Source of the DNA: Linanthus parryae
Taxonomy: Eukaryota > Streptophyta > Magnoliopsida > Ericales > Polemoniaceae
NCBI GenBank assembly: GCA_023055425.1
Contig: JALGPY010000013.1
Span: 14,359,735-14,423,734 of the forward strand
DNA: 64,000 nt
Direction of reading: 5' to 3'
Part shown: piece after piece, positions 1 to 10,641 of the stretch
Position numbering within the stretch: position 1 is the first letter of the stretch
Layout of the letters: every line of letters starts with the position of its first letter
Program-made: the position numbers and the translations under genes
The notes under the pieces: generated by a model
Databases searched by the model: none
What the model was told of the DNA's origin: nothing
What the model saw: only the letters and a program-made list of their open reading frames with translations

Positions 1-1190
1 TCATGCTTGTTTAAATTAATTCAAGTCTGCAAAACTTTCACTCAAAGAACCATCAGAGCTTTCATCAAAAATTACATGAATACTTTCTTCAACAAGCTTG
101 GTTCTCTTGATATAGATTCTATAAGCTTTGCTAGTCAGTGAATAACCAAGAAAAATACCTTGATCACTCCTGGCATCAAACTTACCAAGCTTTTCCTTAC
201 CATTATTGTGGACATAACATGTACAAACAAAAGGTTTGAACTAAGAAACGTTTGGCTTTCTTACTTTGAAAATCTCATAACGAGTGTTCTTCAGGATAGG
301 CCTAATCAGGAACCTGTTAAGTATATAGTTTGCAGAGTTCACGGCTTCTGCCCAGAAGGATTTTGGCAACTTGTTCTCCAGAAGAATAGTCCTTGACATG
401 TCTTCAAGAGTCATGTTCGTTCTTTCAACAACACCATTCTATTGAGGAATTCTAGGAGTAGAAAAGTTGTGAGAGTTGCCATGCTTAGCACAAAATAAAT
501 CAAACTCAAGTTTTTCAACTTCTCTACCATGATCACTTCTAATAGAAGCTATAAGCAGGTTTTTCAGAGTTTGAAGTTCTTTACAAAGCTTTGAAATTCA
601 GAAAGAGCTTCAGATTTAGCTTCTTGTCTTTTTATACCTTGAGAACATGCTTTGCATACCTCTTCATCCTTGAACTTGATAGGGGGTAGACCTCTTACTA
701 GGTATTTAGCAACTAACTTGTTCGAAGTATGAAAACTAATGTGTCCAAGCTTTCTGTGCCAAAGCTTTGAATCCTCTTTCAAGGCCTTACGACACTTCAG
801 ACTTTCTGCTGCAACTTTGTTAGGGTGGAAAATATAAACATTGTTTGACCTTGAGTTAGTGATGATGCAAACTCTTGATTTCTCATTTTGCACTACACAT
901 TTATCTTTGTGAAATATAACTTTGTTACCATTGTAACATAACTGAGATACACTAAGCAGGTTGAACTTCAAGCCATCAACTAATTAAAATTCAGAAATAG
1001 AATTTTCGAAGTCTGTGCCAACTTTACCAATACCTAGTATGTTGCATTTGCCTTTCTCACCAAGTGTGATTGATCCTTCAGATTGTTCTTTCAGTTATGA
1101 GAACAGAGATCTTTTGCCACTCATATGTATGGAGCAACCACTATCCATAAACCATTTTTGTTCCTTTCTCTTGGTGACAGCCTGCAAACA
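1..1190 (-). pseudogene. SIRE-A pol remnant: protease, GAG-pre-integrase, part of integrase
   Basis: Read on the minus strand from 1190 down. A protease with the DSG active-site motif (FMDSGCSIHMSG) lies at about 1080-1190, and it is intact here although SIRE-B has lost it. The GAG-pre-integrase domain follows at 564-971 (LWHRKLGHIS and CKAC motifs). Just after CKACSQG the reading jumps to sequence that in SIRE-B lies about 65 residues further on, so the first part of the integrase core is deleted. The remaining part (1-563) contains the end of the core (NGVVERTN, with the catalytic Glu) and the conserved [16 protein letters not shown] region, broken by stops at several places. These domains normally mature gag-pol and insert the cDNA. 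Here they cannot be made as one protein. The assignment is firm from motif order; the exact edges are approximate. Confidence 0.8.
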
Positions 1191-3048
1191 CCATTCACTA
1201 CATTACCCAGCTATTAGACCAAGTGTGGAATTTAGATTCATATTCAGGGTCAACCATGTTAGGAGGTGTAACCCCTTTAGGAACCCAAATCTGTCTAACT
1301 TGTCCTTTAAGTTGAACTGGAAAAGTGCTCCACATTATGTGAGGGTCTCTTCTTCTAAAAGGACAAGTCATTTTAACATGACCAATTATGTTGCAGTAAT
1401 GGCATTTAGGAAAAGTTCTGTTTCCATCCTTCACAAATCTGGTATTGTTTTTTTTGGGAAAATTTGGAATGTAACAAATACCACTTTTGTGAACAGACTT
1501 TAAACTTCCTCCAAGAATCAGGTTTAGATTGTGTTCTGAGCCAGCAAGTTTGGTAATAAATTTCTTAGATTATTGAAGTTTCTCAGCTAGAGTAGTCCTT
1601 TGTTCCTCCATTTCATCAAATTGATGTCTTAGAGCAACAATATTGTCACTAAAAATAGAGTTCTCAGTGACTACTTCCTTGACTTGAGTTTTCAAGTCTT
1701 TGAAACTATTTTCCAAGGCCTTGAGATCTCTGTCAGACTTCTTCTAAGAAATTTCATGATTCTGATTTTGACAAACAAGTTGCAAGTTTTCTTTTTCTTG
1801 CTCATGAACATTTTCTAGCAAATTCCTGATTTCATTCAGATAGTCCTCTTCATTTAAAATCATTGTTCTAAGATAATCAGAGAGGACATATGTTGGTTTT
1901 GAAATCAAACAGTTCACCATTACCTCAATTTCCTTTTTAGAAGTTTCATCATGCTTGGCCATAAGGCAGATGTTGGCTTGTTCTTCTTCAGATTCTAAAT
2001 CAAAAGAATCTGAGTCACTCCAAGATGCTATCATAGCCCTTTTTCTCCTGTCATGGTCTTCATTCTGAAAGTGTTTTCTTCTCTTGTGTGGACAGTCACT
2101 AATAAAATTTCCTGCATCACCACACTCAAAGCAATTCATTACTTTAGACTCATTACCATGGGAAGAAGATTGACCTTTTAGTCTTTGCTACTGGATGATT
2201 TGTGTTTATCCCAGCTGAAGTCTTTGTTTCCAAAGTTCTTCTTCATCTTGAGAATTCTAGTCAAGGCTTTGGAAATTAGAGCAAAGGGATCTTCATCATC
2301 TTCTTCTTCATTTTTAAGGATTTGAGATGGCATGTTCTCCTTAGCCTTGAGAGCTAAATTCTTGACATTATCCGGCAGTTCTCCATCAACTTCATTCATG
2401 GAAATTTCATGTGTGAGCAGCTTTCCCTGCAAATCATCAAGTTGAAGTGATTATAGATCTTGAGCCTCTTCAATAGAAATAGTCTTTGGTTCCCACTTGG
2501 CTTTGGGAAGGCTTCTCAAGATCTTTCTGACTTTCTCTTCATTGGAAAAACATTTTCCCAAAGAGACCAGGTTGTTAACAATGTCAGTGAACCTCTTCAA
2601 CATGTTCTTGATAGACTCATCTCTATTCATCTTAAACAGTTCATATTGTCTAAGAAAGATGTTGATCTTTGTCTTCTTGACTTGACTAGTTCCTTCAAAG
2701 GTTACCACCAGTTTTTCCCATATTTCTTTACAAGTCTTGCAGCCTGAAATCATGTTGAATGCATCTGTACTCAAAGCAAAATATAAGAGAATCATGGCTC
2801 TATAATTCTTAGAATATTTTTCTGACTCAGAAGAAGAAATTGAATCCTCTGTCTTAGGAGTTCAAATCCCATCTTTATCTGTGTAGAATGTGTGAGGACC
2901 ATTCTGAATGATAGTCCACAACTCCATATCTTGATCATTGATGAAAATTTCATCAGGGCTTTTCAGTGCACAAAGTTTTCACCACGGAATAGAGGAGGTC
3001 TGTTCGCAGCTCTTCCCTGAGAGAAACCACCATCACCTACAGTACTCA
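1191..3048 (-). pseudogene. SIRE-A gag remnant
   Basis: The start ATG is the complement of 3046-3048 and begins MSTVGDGGFSQGR, matching the start of SIRE-B gag at 15442. The UBN2-type gag domain is at 2451-2795 and an acidic linker at 2178-2432. The first CCHC knuckle (CFECGDAGNFISDCPH) is near 2100-2139 and a second (CHYCNIIGHVKMTC) near 1340-1410. Both knuckles keep all four metal ligands, unlike SIRE-B, where the last Cys of the second is Ser. The frame is broken by several stops and shifts, so this is a dead gene. Gag would form the virus-like particle and bind the RNA. Confidence 0.8.
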
Positions 3049-3084
3049 TAATCACAAGATGGTTAAATCTATGCAGTGATTCAA

Positions 3085-3096
3085 GCTCTGATACCA
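3085..3096 (-). other. Primer binding site of SIRE-A (tRNA-iMet type)
   Basis: The complement reads TGGTATCAGAGC, the standard plant copia primer site for initiator Met tRNA. It lies 2 bp inside the LTR end at 3099, the same spacing as in SIRE-B. Confidence 0.9.
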
Positions 3097-3098
3097 AT

Positions 3099-4270
3099 TG
3101 AAAGAAAATAATGTAGGTAGTAAAGCAGGATCAATACTCTAGAGAATATAGTATGGAAACTTTTTGCAACTTATTCTAGAAGAGTAGTTTCAAATAAAAA
3201 TGTGCAAAGGTGTTAGTTTTTCAAGGACTAGTTCTTGGAAATAAAACATATGACAAAGAAAAAGCTGTGAGTTTTTAAGTCCTTGAAATGCCTTTCAAAC
3301 CCTTGAACTGATACCTGTTTTGTGGAGAGGATTTGGCTAAGTATAGAACATCAAAATAAATGCAAGAGACACAGAGATTTATAGAGTTCAGTCCACTTGG
3401 ACCTATGTCTCTACCTCAGGGAATTGATCCCTGCAGAATTTTCAACACAATTCTTATTAGTCAAAAGCTAAGCCCTAGATCACAAGCACAGAGAGCTTCC
3501 TTACTCTGTTACAGCTTATAGTTCTCACTAACCTATCTAGTACCTGCTCTAGCTAAGTGTTTGAACAAGAATCTCTATTGTTCACTTGAAAAATTCACGA
3601 GAACAAAATGTAACAAGTTTTATCTGAATGATATACAAATGTAGATCAGAAAGAAGAACACTGAGAAATGACGAAGCAGTTTGAATGTGCAGTGATCTTC
3701 TATGGAATGGATTGAGTGAAATGAATCTCCTTCTGTGTTGCTTGTCAATCCTGAGAATGTTCTGATTCTCTGTGTTCATGTGTCTGTTGAAACTCTTCAG
3801 TCATTCCCTCTTATGCAGCTTGTTTGAATAGCACATCTTCAAGATCTTCTTATAACAAACTTTCCTAAACAATAGCTACAAATATTTTACTTGTCTAACA
3901 GCTCTTCCCAACAGGTAGTTGCTCAATATCTTCAAGGATATTGACTAGATCTTGTATCTGAATACGTTATGAAGGTCAAGACATGTTTGCATAAGAACAT
4001 AATCAATCAAACAATCCAGTTTCCTTTTCTGCAAGAACATAGTCTAGGAAAGTGACCCTGCAGAATAGGTAATAGATTTGCCCTGCAAAAACTTGTTCAA
4101 ACAGACAGATTATTATCACTTTAGAGCAACAAATTGATTTTTATTTCATCATCAAAGTACATATAATCAGGCATAGGGGACTAGGAGACAGATGAGGAAC
4201 ATATGCTCCCCCTAAGTTCATACTGTATATTTTCAAACCTTTGAAAACAGTTTCAAGGCCTTGAAAACCT
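3099..4270 (-). repeat. SIRE-A 5' LTR, outer end missing
   Basis: Begins tgaaag (complement ...tttca) next to the primer site. It contains regions alignable with the SIRE-B LTR, including the stretch around 3361-3560 and a perfect TTTCAAGGCCTTGAAA at 4251-4266. Sequence equivalent to the first ~100 bp of the SIRE-B LTR is absent, and the junction with Athila-like LTR DNA is at about 4270. Confidence 0.75.
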
Positions 4271-4360
4271 TCCCTTGGGTTCGATAACTCGGAGTCCCAA
4301 ATACTCCATTATATTACTTGATTGTATACTTGCGCAACCACGCGTAATATAGACGTGTCA
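4271..4360 (+). repeat. Athila-like 5' LTR, last ~90 bp only
   Basis: Sequence from gggttcgataactcggagtc to gacgtgtca aligns with the LTR end at 54120-54214 and 63895-63990. It is followed directly by the primer site. The rest of this LTR has been lost at the junction with SIRE-A. Confidence 0.7.
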
Positions 4361-4366
4361 AGTTTT

Positions 4367-4384
4367 TTGCGCCGTTGTCGGGAA
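4367..4384 (+). other. Degenerate primer binding site, tRNA-Asp type
   Basis: TTGCGCCGTTGTCGGGAA resembles the Athila primer site TGGCGCCGTTGCCGGGGA, with four differences by eye. It starts 6 bp after the LTR end at 4360. Confidence 0.75.
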
Positions 4385-4696
4385 AGGCATTGGATACTTT
4401 TTCTAGTTTAGCAATTAGTTCAATTTACTGTTTTTATTTTTTTTATTAATTCTCTGATTTCTAAATTTGTTTTGAATTGTGTTTCACGTGTTCAGTGCAT
4501 GCATAGGATTTCTCGAGACCTTGCAACCCCACTTGAAGACCCATAACAGATATTCAGAACTCATAGAAAGAATCTGAGTCTGATCGCAATGGGTGTGCAA
4601 TTGACTAGCGCTTAGCTGAATCAGAAGTTGAGAGAGATGCAATAGAAGCTCGATGAGCAGAAAAACAAAATTCCCTACAATATGTCGGGCTAGGAT

Positions 4697-6090
4697 TTGG
4701 TTGAGAAGTTTCAGTCAAATCAGAGAGGACACAAGACAGCGATTGTAGTGCCAACCATTCGGGCTGAGCACTTTGATTTGAAGCTTTCCACCATCACGAC
4801 AGTGCAGAATCAATTTCAGTACTATGGGAATCGGGATGAAGACCCAAATGACTTCATTGGGAAGTTTTATGCCTACATCAATACATTGAAGTACAACAAT
4901 GTGAACCCCGAGGCACTGAAGTTAATTATGTTCCCTTATTGTCTAAAGGGTGTTGCAAAGAAATGTCTAGAGTCCATAGAGCCAGAATCGATCAGCACAT
5001 GGGATCAGTGTGTTGATGAGTTCATGAGCAAGTTATACCCTGCTCAACGTTTGATTGGCTTACAAGCAGAGATTCTTTATTTTCAGCAGCATGCTAATGA
5101 GACGGTTGTGGATGCATGGGACCGTTTTATGAGGACGATATGCAAGTTTCCAAATCATAACTTCGGGGACTACAAGATTCTCCAGGTTTTCTATGATGGC
5201 TTGGAGCGTCCTAACCAGGACTTGCTGAACACGAAAGCGGGTGTAAACTTCTTGTACATATTTGATAAGGATGGAGCATATGCTTTGATGAAGCAAATTG
5301 AAACACAGGATGCCCAATTCTATGAATCTAGGAGGTTGTCCAAGTTTCAAGAGCCAAAGAGTGATGAGTGGAAAGATGGGATCACGAAGATAGTATCTAA
5401 CATGGCAAAGCATGTGTATCACGATAAGAAGATTGTGTCTGCAGTAGAGGAGCAAGAGTTTGATGCATCTTTGGTTCAAGCTGCAAGTGAAGACGCCAGC
5501 TATGTGGTGGCACAGGGATAGCGCAACTAGAATCAAGGGAACTACAGGCCAGGGACCAGAGATCATCCAGAATTCAGGTATCGGGATCAAGATGGAGCTT
5601 CATATGCACCCATATTTTAGCTCAGGCCAGCTGCACCAGCTACTCAGGTGCCACCACCACCAGCTGCAGGTCAGAATGCTGATTTGTCATATCTCAAGAA
5701 CATGATGTGCCAAATGGGCAAGAATCGAATACCTTCACTTCTCAGGTGCAGACATTGACGACTTGCACATCACCAAGACCTCACTTTGTAACTTGGAGGT
5801 GCAGGTAGTACAGATTTCCACTCAGCTCTCCTCTAGAGCACCAGGGTCGTTGCCATCCGATACCGAAAATGTGCGCCAAGTGAATGATATTACCACTCGT
5901 AGTGGAATTGGTCTCAATGATCCCCCATATCCGAGCCACGCCAGAGCTGAATCCTCAAAGGCTAGGGAGCATGAGGTCTTTGAAACAGAGAAGACCTCTG
6001 TCATGATCCCCCAATCAAAGGGCGTCACTCCACTGATTGATGATGAGGTAACACCGTCACCACCTTCTTGTCTATTTTCTCAAAGTTGCA
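4697..6090 (+). pseudogene. Athila-like gag remnant
   Basis: The long readable part (4697-5521, about 270 codons) contains a retrotransposon gag domain of the Athila type: HFDLKLSTITTVQNQFQYYG, then EDPNDFIGKFYAYINTLKYN, LIMFPYCLKGVAKKCL, STWDQCVDEFMSKLYP and VDAWDRFMRTICKFPNH. There is no usable ATG at 4697; a stop lies just upstream (4691) and the true start is probably lost. After the stop at 5519 the same frame still reads a proline-rich tail (about 5640-5690) and then shifts. Gag would package the element RNA. This copy cannot encode a full protein. Confidence 0.75.
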
Positions 6091-6193
6091 TATAAATTTT
6101 CTATTCATTTAGGCAGTCAAGATGATGCCCAAGTATGCTAAATATATGAGGTGTGCAATTTCTTGAAAAAGGGCGGTTCCAGACTTTCAGACA

Positions 6194-6815
6194 GTGGATT
6201 TGACGGAGCAGGTGAGCTCATGTGTGTTACATGGTTTTCCGCAAAAACAGAAGGATCCGGGGAGCTTTGTCTTAGAAGCTAACTTGGGAAGATCTTACAG
6301 GGTAAATGCCCTATGTGATTTGGGGGCAAGTATTAACTTAATGCCACTTTCAGTCTTTCAAAATATGGGGGTGCAGGCTCGTTCCACATGGATCAATCTA
6401 CAGTTTGCTGATAACACTTGCAAGAAGTCCTATGGAGTGGTGGAGGATGTACTTGTGCAGGTAGGTAACTACATTATCCCTATTGATTTTGTTATTCTAG
6501 ACATACACGTAGGAGATGTTCTGATCATCCTGAGTAGGCCCTTTCTGGCTACTGGTCGGACTCTCATTGATGTTGAGACGGGTGAGTTAATCATGAGGAT
6601 CAATGATGTGTGGGAAAATTTCCGGGTTCCAAGACAACTCCAGAGCAGTCTCAGGAGCAGAAACAGATGCCAGTGGTTGTGCAGTCAGTACACGAGAGTT
6701 CAGAGGTGGTTAGTGTTGATCCACCATATTCAAAAGCCAGAGTTCAAAGAGTTGTTTTGAGGATTCAGCAGCGGAAGCTAGATGAGAAGGCACGGGGTGC
6801 CAAACCGCCTTTATA
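6194..6815 (+). pseudogene. Athila-like aspartic protease domain, end of the surviving pol
   Basis: An open frame of 188 codons reads GSFVLEANLGRSYRVNALCD, then the active-site motif DLGASINLMPLSVF, which is the form usual in Athila-type proteases, followed by DFVILDIHVGDVLIILSRPF and GRTLIDVETGELIMRINDV. The downstream RT should begin a few hundred codons later but is not there. By about 6865 the sequence already resembles the DNA that follows integrase in Athila elements (tgggagacaaccca). The protease core is intact, but the polyprotein around it is not. Confidence 0.75.
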
Positions 6816-8133
6816 GAGGCAAGAGGTAACAGGGTTGGGCCCTCGACCTTAAATTACAACCGATGATTGGGAGACAACCCAATTTTGGAGTTAGTCGTTT
6901 TTCATTTTTCGTTTTAATATCCATACTCGTATTGTGAGAGGTGAGAGAGAGTGGTTTTAATATTTCCAATAAGTGTGCAGGAAACAGGTACTGAAGACCA
7001 CTCCGGATTCCCCTTCTTGATGCACGAGCACACATTTGCACGTGAAACGAGGAACAAGTAGCTAATTTAAGGAAACGTGCGATGTAGAGAACTTACACGA
7101 GGTCGAGGGGTAAATATTAATTTTTAAGATCATGGCAGCAAGTTGTTGTATCGTTTTTGCACGCATCAGAATCCGGAGCGGAAGTAGCGGTTCACGAGCT
7201 AAAGTGGCGAGATTTTTGCGCACAAGAAAAATAAAGAGAAAAATGGGAAAGTCACCGGATTCTAGAAATTTTCTGATCTAAATGGACTTCCCGCGGTTAA
7301 TGGAGTTCATCGGTGAAAGAATAAAAAAAAAACGGAGGACAAACGAAGAAATTGGAGACAAAAGAGCACGAACAACACGAAATGGCCATGACTTCGAATA
7401 TTTTTCGAACCCCATTTAGTGCGAAATAAAACCCACTGCCTATTTTGAGTTTTGAAAAACATTTCGTGCGAAATGAGGAATTTCACACGAAATGCACTGG
7501 GACGACCACTTTTTGGGAGCATTTTTGTCAATTCAATGGGACTATATAAAGCAATAACCGGCTAAGAAGCCTCCATAGCCTCTCATTAAAACTTAATCTC
7601 TTTCATCTTTTTCCTCTCAAAAACTCAAGAACAAAAACCCTCCAAAACCCAAAACTCGTCCAAATCCAAAATTTCTTCTTCGGTGTTGCTCCTTGCAAGC
7701 TCGTCGACAAGATTAAATCTTGGATTTTTGAGAGAGTTTAGTTTGAGTGTGGGGAAAATTGAAGAGGAGGAGCTTCAAGAAAAAAAAAATCCGATTAGTT
7801 GATTTGGACTGAGATTCGGCCAAATCTCAAGAAGAGACTTTCCACGAGGACACCGAGGAGCGCGAGGTAGTGTACTCGCCTCAACTTGCTTGGATTTTCG
7901 GAAAATCGGTCGACCGATTCGGTCCAATCTTGACCAGTTTTTGCTAAACCGGTCCCGTAATGAATGTACTCCGGGACCGTAGGTACCTCACTTCTCTCTC
8001 GCTTTAATTCTTGCTGAGGCACTTCTAGGGCTTAATTCTTGTAAATTTTTTTACTTGCTCTTATTTGAAATCCTGTGTTACTTGGTGTAGTTCACGCTAT
8101 TCCTCCCGTGTACGTTTTTTTTATTTTCTCATT
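6816..8133 (+). other. Post-pol untranslated region of the Athila-like element
   Basis: No coding sequence recognised. It starts with the post-integrase-like tgggagacaaccca motif (about 6868), contains clustered CACGAAA/TTTCGTG motifs (7375, 7425, 7460-7475, 7484), a TATA box at 7543 and then an A- and CT-rich stretch like a transcribed 5' leader up to the ATG at 8134. Confidence 0.55.
7543..7550 (+). promoter_or_regulatory. Candidate internal TATA box of the Athila-like element
   Basis: TATATAAA lies in gggactatataaagc, about 590 bp upstream of the 3' ORF start at 8134, and is followed by a CT/CA-rich leader-like stretch. Athila elements are known to carry a separate 3' ORF. That this TATA box drives it is an inference. 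Confidence 0.45.
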
Positions 8134-9549
8134 ATGTCTACATTGGGTGTTAATGCTAAGAGGAGACGGGGGTTAGTTGTTGATGATCACTTCATCTTCA
8201 ATCCTGAGGAAGATGTGGTTATGAGTGAGGGAGAAGAGGATGTGGGAGATGGTTCTGGTAACCATCGTCAGGTGCCTCCGTCTCCGATTCTCTACGAATT
8301 GAGACATGAGATGCCACCCACTCCCGAGATTGGCAAGAGGGTTAAGGCGGTGGCGAAGGTAGACTAGATGTTGTATGTAGTACCAAATTCTGCAGCTTCA
8401 GGTTCACAAGTGCTAGTGCCCATCAGGCATTCTACCAAGACTCGTTTTTGAAGAGGGAAGGTACTCCTGAAAAACGCTTACCGGAAAGCAAAGATATTCC
8501 TAAACAGATTAAGGATATCTTCAAGAACGAGAAGCTAGACAAGTGGTTTAAAATTTGCTACAATTCTAACTCCGATCTTGCAAGAGATTTCCTTGTGAAC
8601 GCTCGTTTCTATGACGAGGGGGAGAGCGAAGATCAGAGGCATATCTTTTTTCGGCGGACCTACATATTTCTCAAGCCAGAGACTATAGGTGGCGCCATGA
8701 ACTTCAAACCTTTGAAGGATTTTTGTGTCTACCATTACACCATTCGTCGGTTAGATGCTATTGAGGCTGTTAGTGCCTTTTATTTTCAGGGGGTGCCTGG
8801 TGCTGGGTTGAATAACAGACCCACTCTACCTAAGCGAACGGTTTCTAGGAATTTTTTTGCTTCCACGTGCAAGGTGGATTTGCGAGCTTCTTGAGACTGG
8901 GTCTTCGGCGTTACGGCTCAGACTACGTACTCCTTCCAGTTATGCACCATGGCTTATTGTTTGTGGAACGGTAAGCGTATAGATGTCCCTTATTTTATTT
9001 ATCGATTTATCATGGAGAGGACTGCTCGCAAAAACCATAGGGCTCCCGATCATACTTTCCTTATCCTCAAGATAGCGAAAGATTCTAGCGTGAAATTGGA
9101 GTGTTTAGAGATGGGTCTAAAGAATGAGGGATATCGCAAGTGGGAGAGAGTGTCTGACCCCCTGTAAGCCCCAAAACATGTAGTACCCCCATAGCCTAGG
9201 AGGAGCGAGGCTAGTAGCTCAGGCTCCATGATGGATCCCAACTCAACACGATTGCTTACATGCTAGGGCAGCAGATACTGCAGACAGAGGTTGACAGAGC
9301 AAAGTCTCGGAGACAATTTTAGCATCTCCGGAGTTGTCAGCGCCAGCTTGGCCGCGGGTTAGAGCAGTTAAGTTTTTGACAGTGTTTCAGCAGGGAGGGT
9401 GGATCCAGGACTTAGCCGTGGTGGCTAAGGCAACTTTGGAGCACCAGCATACCTACGATGGATTATTTCATTACCAGTCTGATGTGTACCCCGAGTCGAG
9501 TCCCGATGTGGGAGTCGATGAAGACGAGGAGGCTACCCAGTCCGACTAG
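8134..9549 (+). pseudogene. Athila-like 3' ORF remnant (env-like position, 'putative plant transposon protein' type)
   Basis: Starts at ATG 8134 (MSTLGVNAKRRRGLVVDDHF) with an acidic, Glu/Asp-rich N-terminal part to 8367. It continues in another frame at 8448-8894, with a globular-looking segment (LARDFLVNARFYDEGESEDQ, then IFFRRTYIFLKPETIGGAMN), and in the same frame at 8949-9167 (MAYCLWNGKRIDVPYFIYRF). A last piece is at 9334-9549. The layout resembles the uncharacterised proteins encoded 3' of pol in Athila-type elements. I see no signal peptide or membrane span, so calling it an envelope is not supported. At least two frameshifts and several stops break it. Confidence 0.5.
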
Positions 9550-9625
9550 GTCGACCAGCCCTACGCTTAGGCAGCCGAGTCCTCTAGATTACATTCTTTC
9601 TTTCGCTGAGGACAACGAAGCTATT

Positions 9626-9638
9626 AAGTGTGGGGTAG
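9626..9638 (+). other. Candidate polypurine tract of the Athila-like element
   Basis: AAGTGTGGGGTAG lies between the end of the 3' ORF remnant and LTR-like DNA. Athila elements commonly carry AAGTGTGGGG here. It would prime plus-strand DNA synthesis. Confidence 0.55.
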
Positions 9639-10641
9639 TTTTAGCTACTTGTTTCCTTCATATGCTTAATTCTAGTCCGGGCACGTTTTATATGTTGATT
9701 TATGCTTGATTTGTCAGATTTGATCGCTTGGTATAGTTTTGTTGTCTTTGACTAGAAACAGGGTTTAAGGAGCGACTGGAATCAAGAACGTGAGCTTTGG
9801 AAGCTAGGATGGACAAGGAAAGAGACTCGGGAACCAAGAGGTTGAAGATTCAAGAACACGACTGCAGAACATTTCGTACGAAATACCCCATTTTGCACGA
9901 AATGCACGTGAAGTTGCGCAGAATTGTTGGGGAAAAAATGTAAATTCCGAGACTTGAACTAATACACTTCGAACTAATACATCAAGGGACGAAAAGAGCA
10001 TTATTGATATTCAAGAACATCAAGGAGAGCAAGAGAAGCCATTGGGAACATCAACAAGCAAGGAGACAAGCCCGGATCAAAGCTTTCGTCATATTTTTAG
10101 CGTTTGATCTACTTTTCCTCTTTTTCTCTTGTATGGAATACTTGAACATGTATTTTTATAATGAGTAGCTAAACTCATACCTAGGCATCTACGGAGAGCC
10201 TAAGGTTTATGTTTTGAGGATGTATTTTCGGATTTGATGACTGTCACGCTTAGGGTTTATGGTTGAATGATGTTTGTTCTAGTTTCTATCATATTGAGTT
10301 CTTCCATTGACAAGTTAGGATCAAGATGTGTGATGTTTATTATTACTTTCTTCATTCAAGTATGAACTTGGCTTAAAATATGATCTTAGTTAGTTAATCA
10401 CTTGTTTATTGTGCTCAATCCTTAGCAAGATAGGAATCAGGACCCAACCTTGCTACGTAACTAGTGAGTGTGTGAAAGAAACTCTAATCTAGTTGCGATG
10501 AGTAAACGAGTGCATGCCTAATCAATGAGATCGAGAGGTGAGTTGAATACGAATGGCTAGAAGAGGTAGATTCGGTAGAACATATTGAAGTGTTCGTGTG
10601 GTGGTGGTCTGAAAGGACATCATTCCATGCATAGTTAGTAG
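9639..10641 (+). repeat. Athila-like 3' LTR, first part
   Basis: Aligns in blocks with the array LTR: the aaacagggtttaagg region (9758) with 52784, the CATTTCGTACGAAAT cluster (9870-9907) with 52890-53000, and tcaatgagatcgagaggtgagttg (10526) with 53642. It ends at 10641, where ANG1 is inserted. The exact LTR start is uncertain. Confidence 0.6.

Larger units (their letters stand above)
1..4270 (-). mobile_element. SIRE-A: SIRE-like Ty1/copia retrotransposon, partial, cut by window start
   Basis: On the minus strand, reading from high to low coordinates, the order is LTR (3099-4270), tRNA-iMet primer site (3085-3096), gag with two zinc knuckles, protease, GAG-pre-integrase and the C-terminal part of integrase. 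RT and RNase H would lie beyond the window start. The coding parts match SIRE-B at 14078-22964 closely enough to be the same family. The outer end of the LTR is missing: about 100 bp that should precede the palindrome at 4251 is absent and Athila-like LTR sequence begins at about 4271. The copy is decayed by many stops and frameshifts. Confidence 0.85.
4271..10641 (+). mobile_element. Athila-like Ty3/gypsy element, RT/integrase deleted; interrupted by ANG1
   Basis: Order: LTR end (4271-4360), tRNA-Asp type primer site, gag (4697-6090), protease (6194-6760), no RT, RNase H or integrase, post-pol region with a TATA box (7543), 3' ORF remnant (8134-9549), purine tract (9626-9638) and the start of the 3' LTR, which is broken by ANG1 at 10641 and resumes at 45731. 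The matching agtag on both sides of ANG1 shows that the two pieces were contiguous. The LTR ends and the LTR body at about 9700-10640 align with the Athila-like LTR in the tandem array (for example 52692-54214). Confidence 0.75.
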
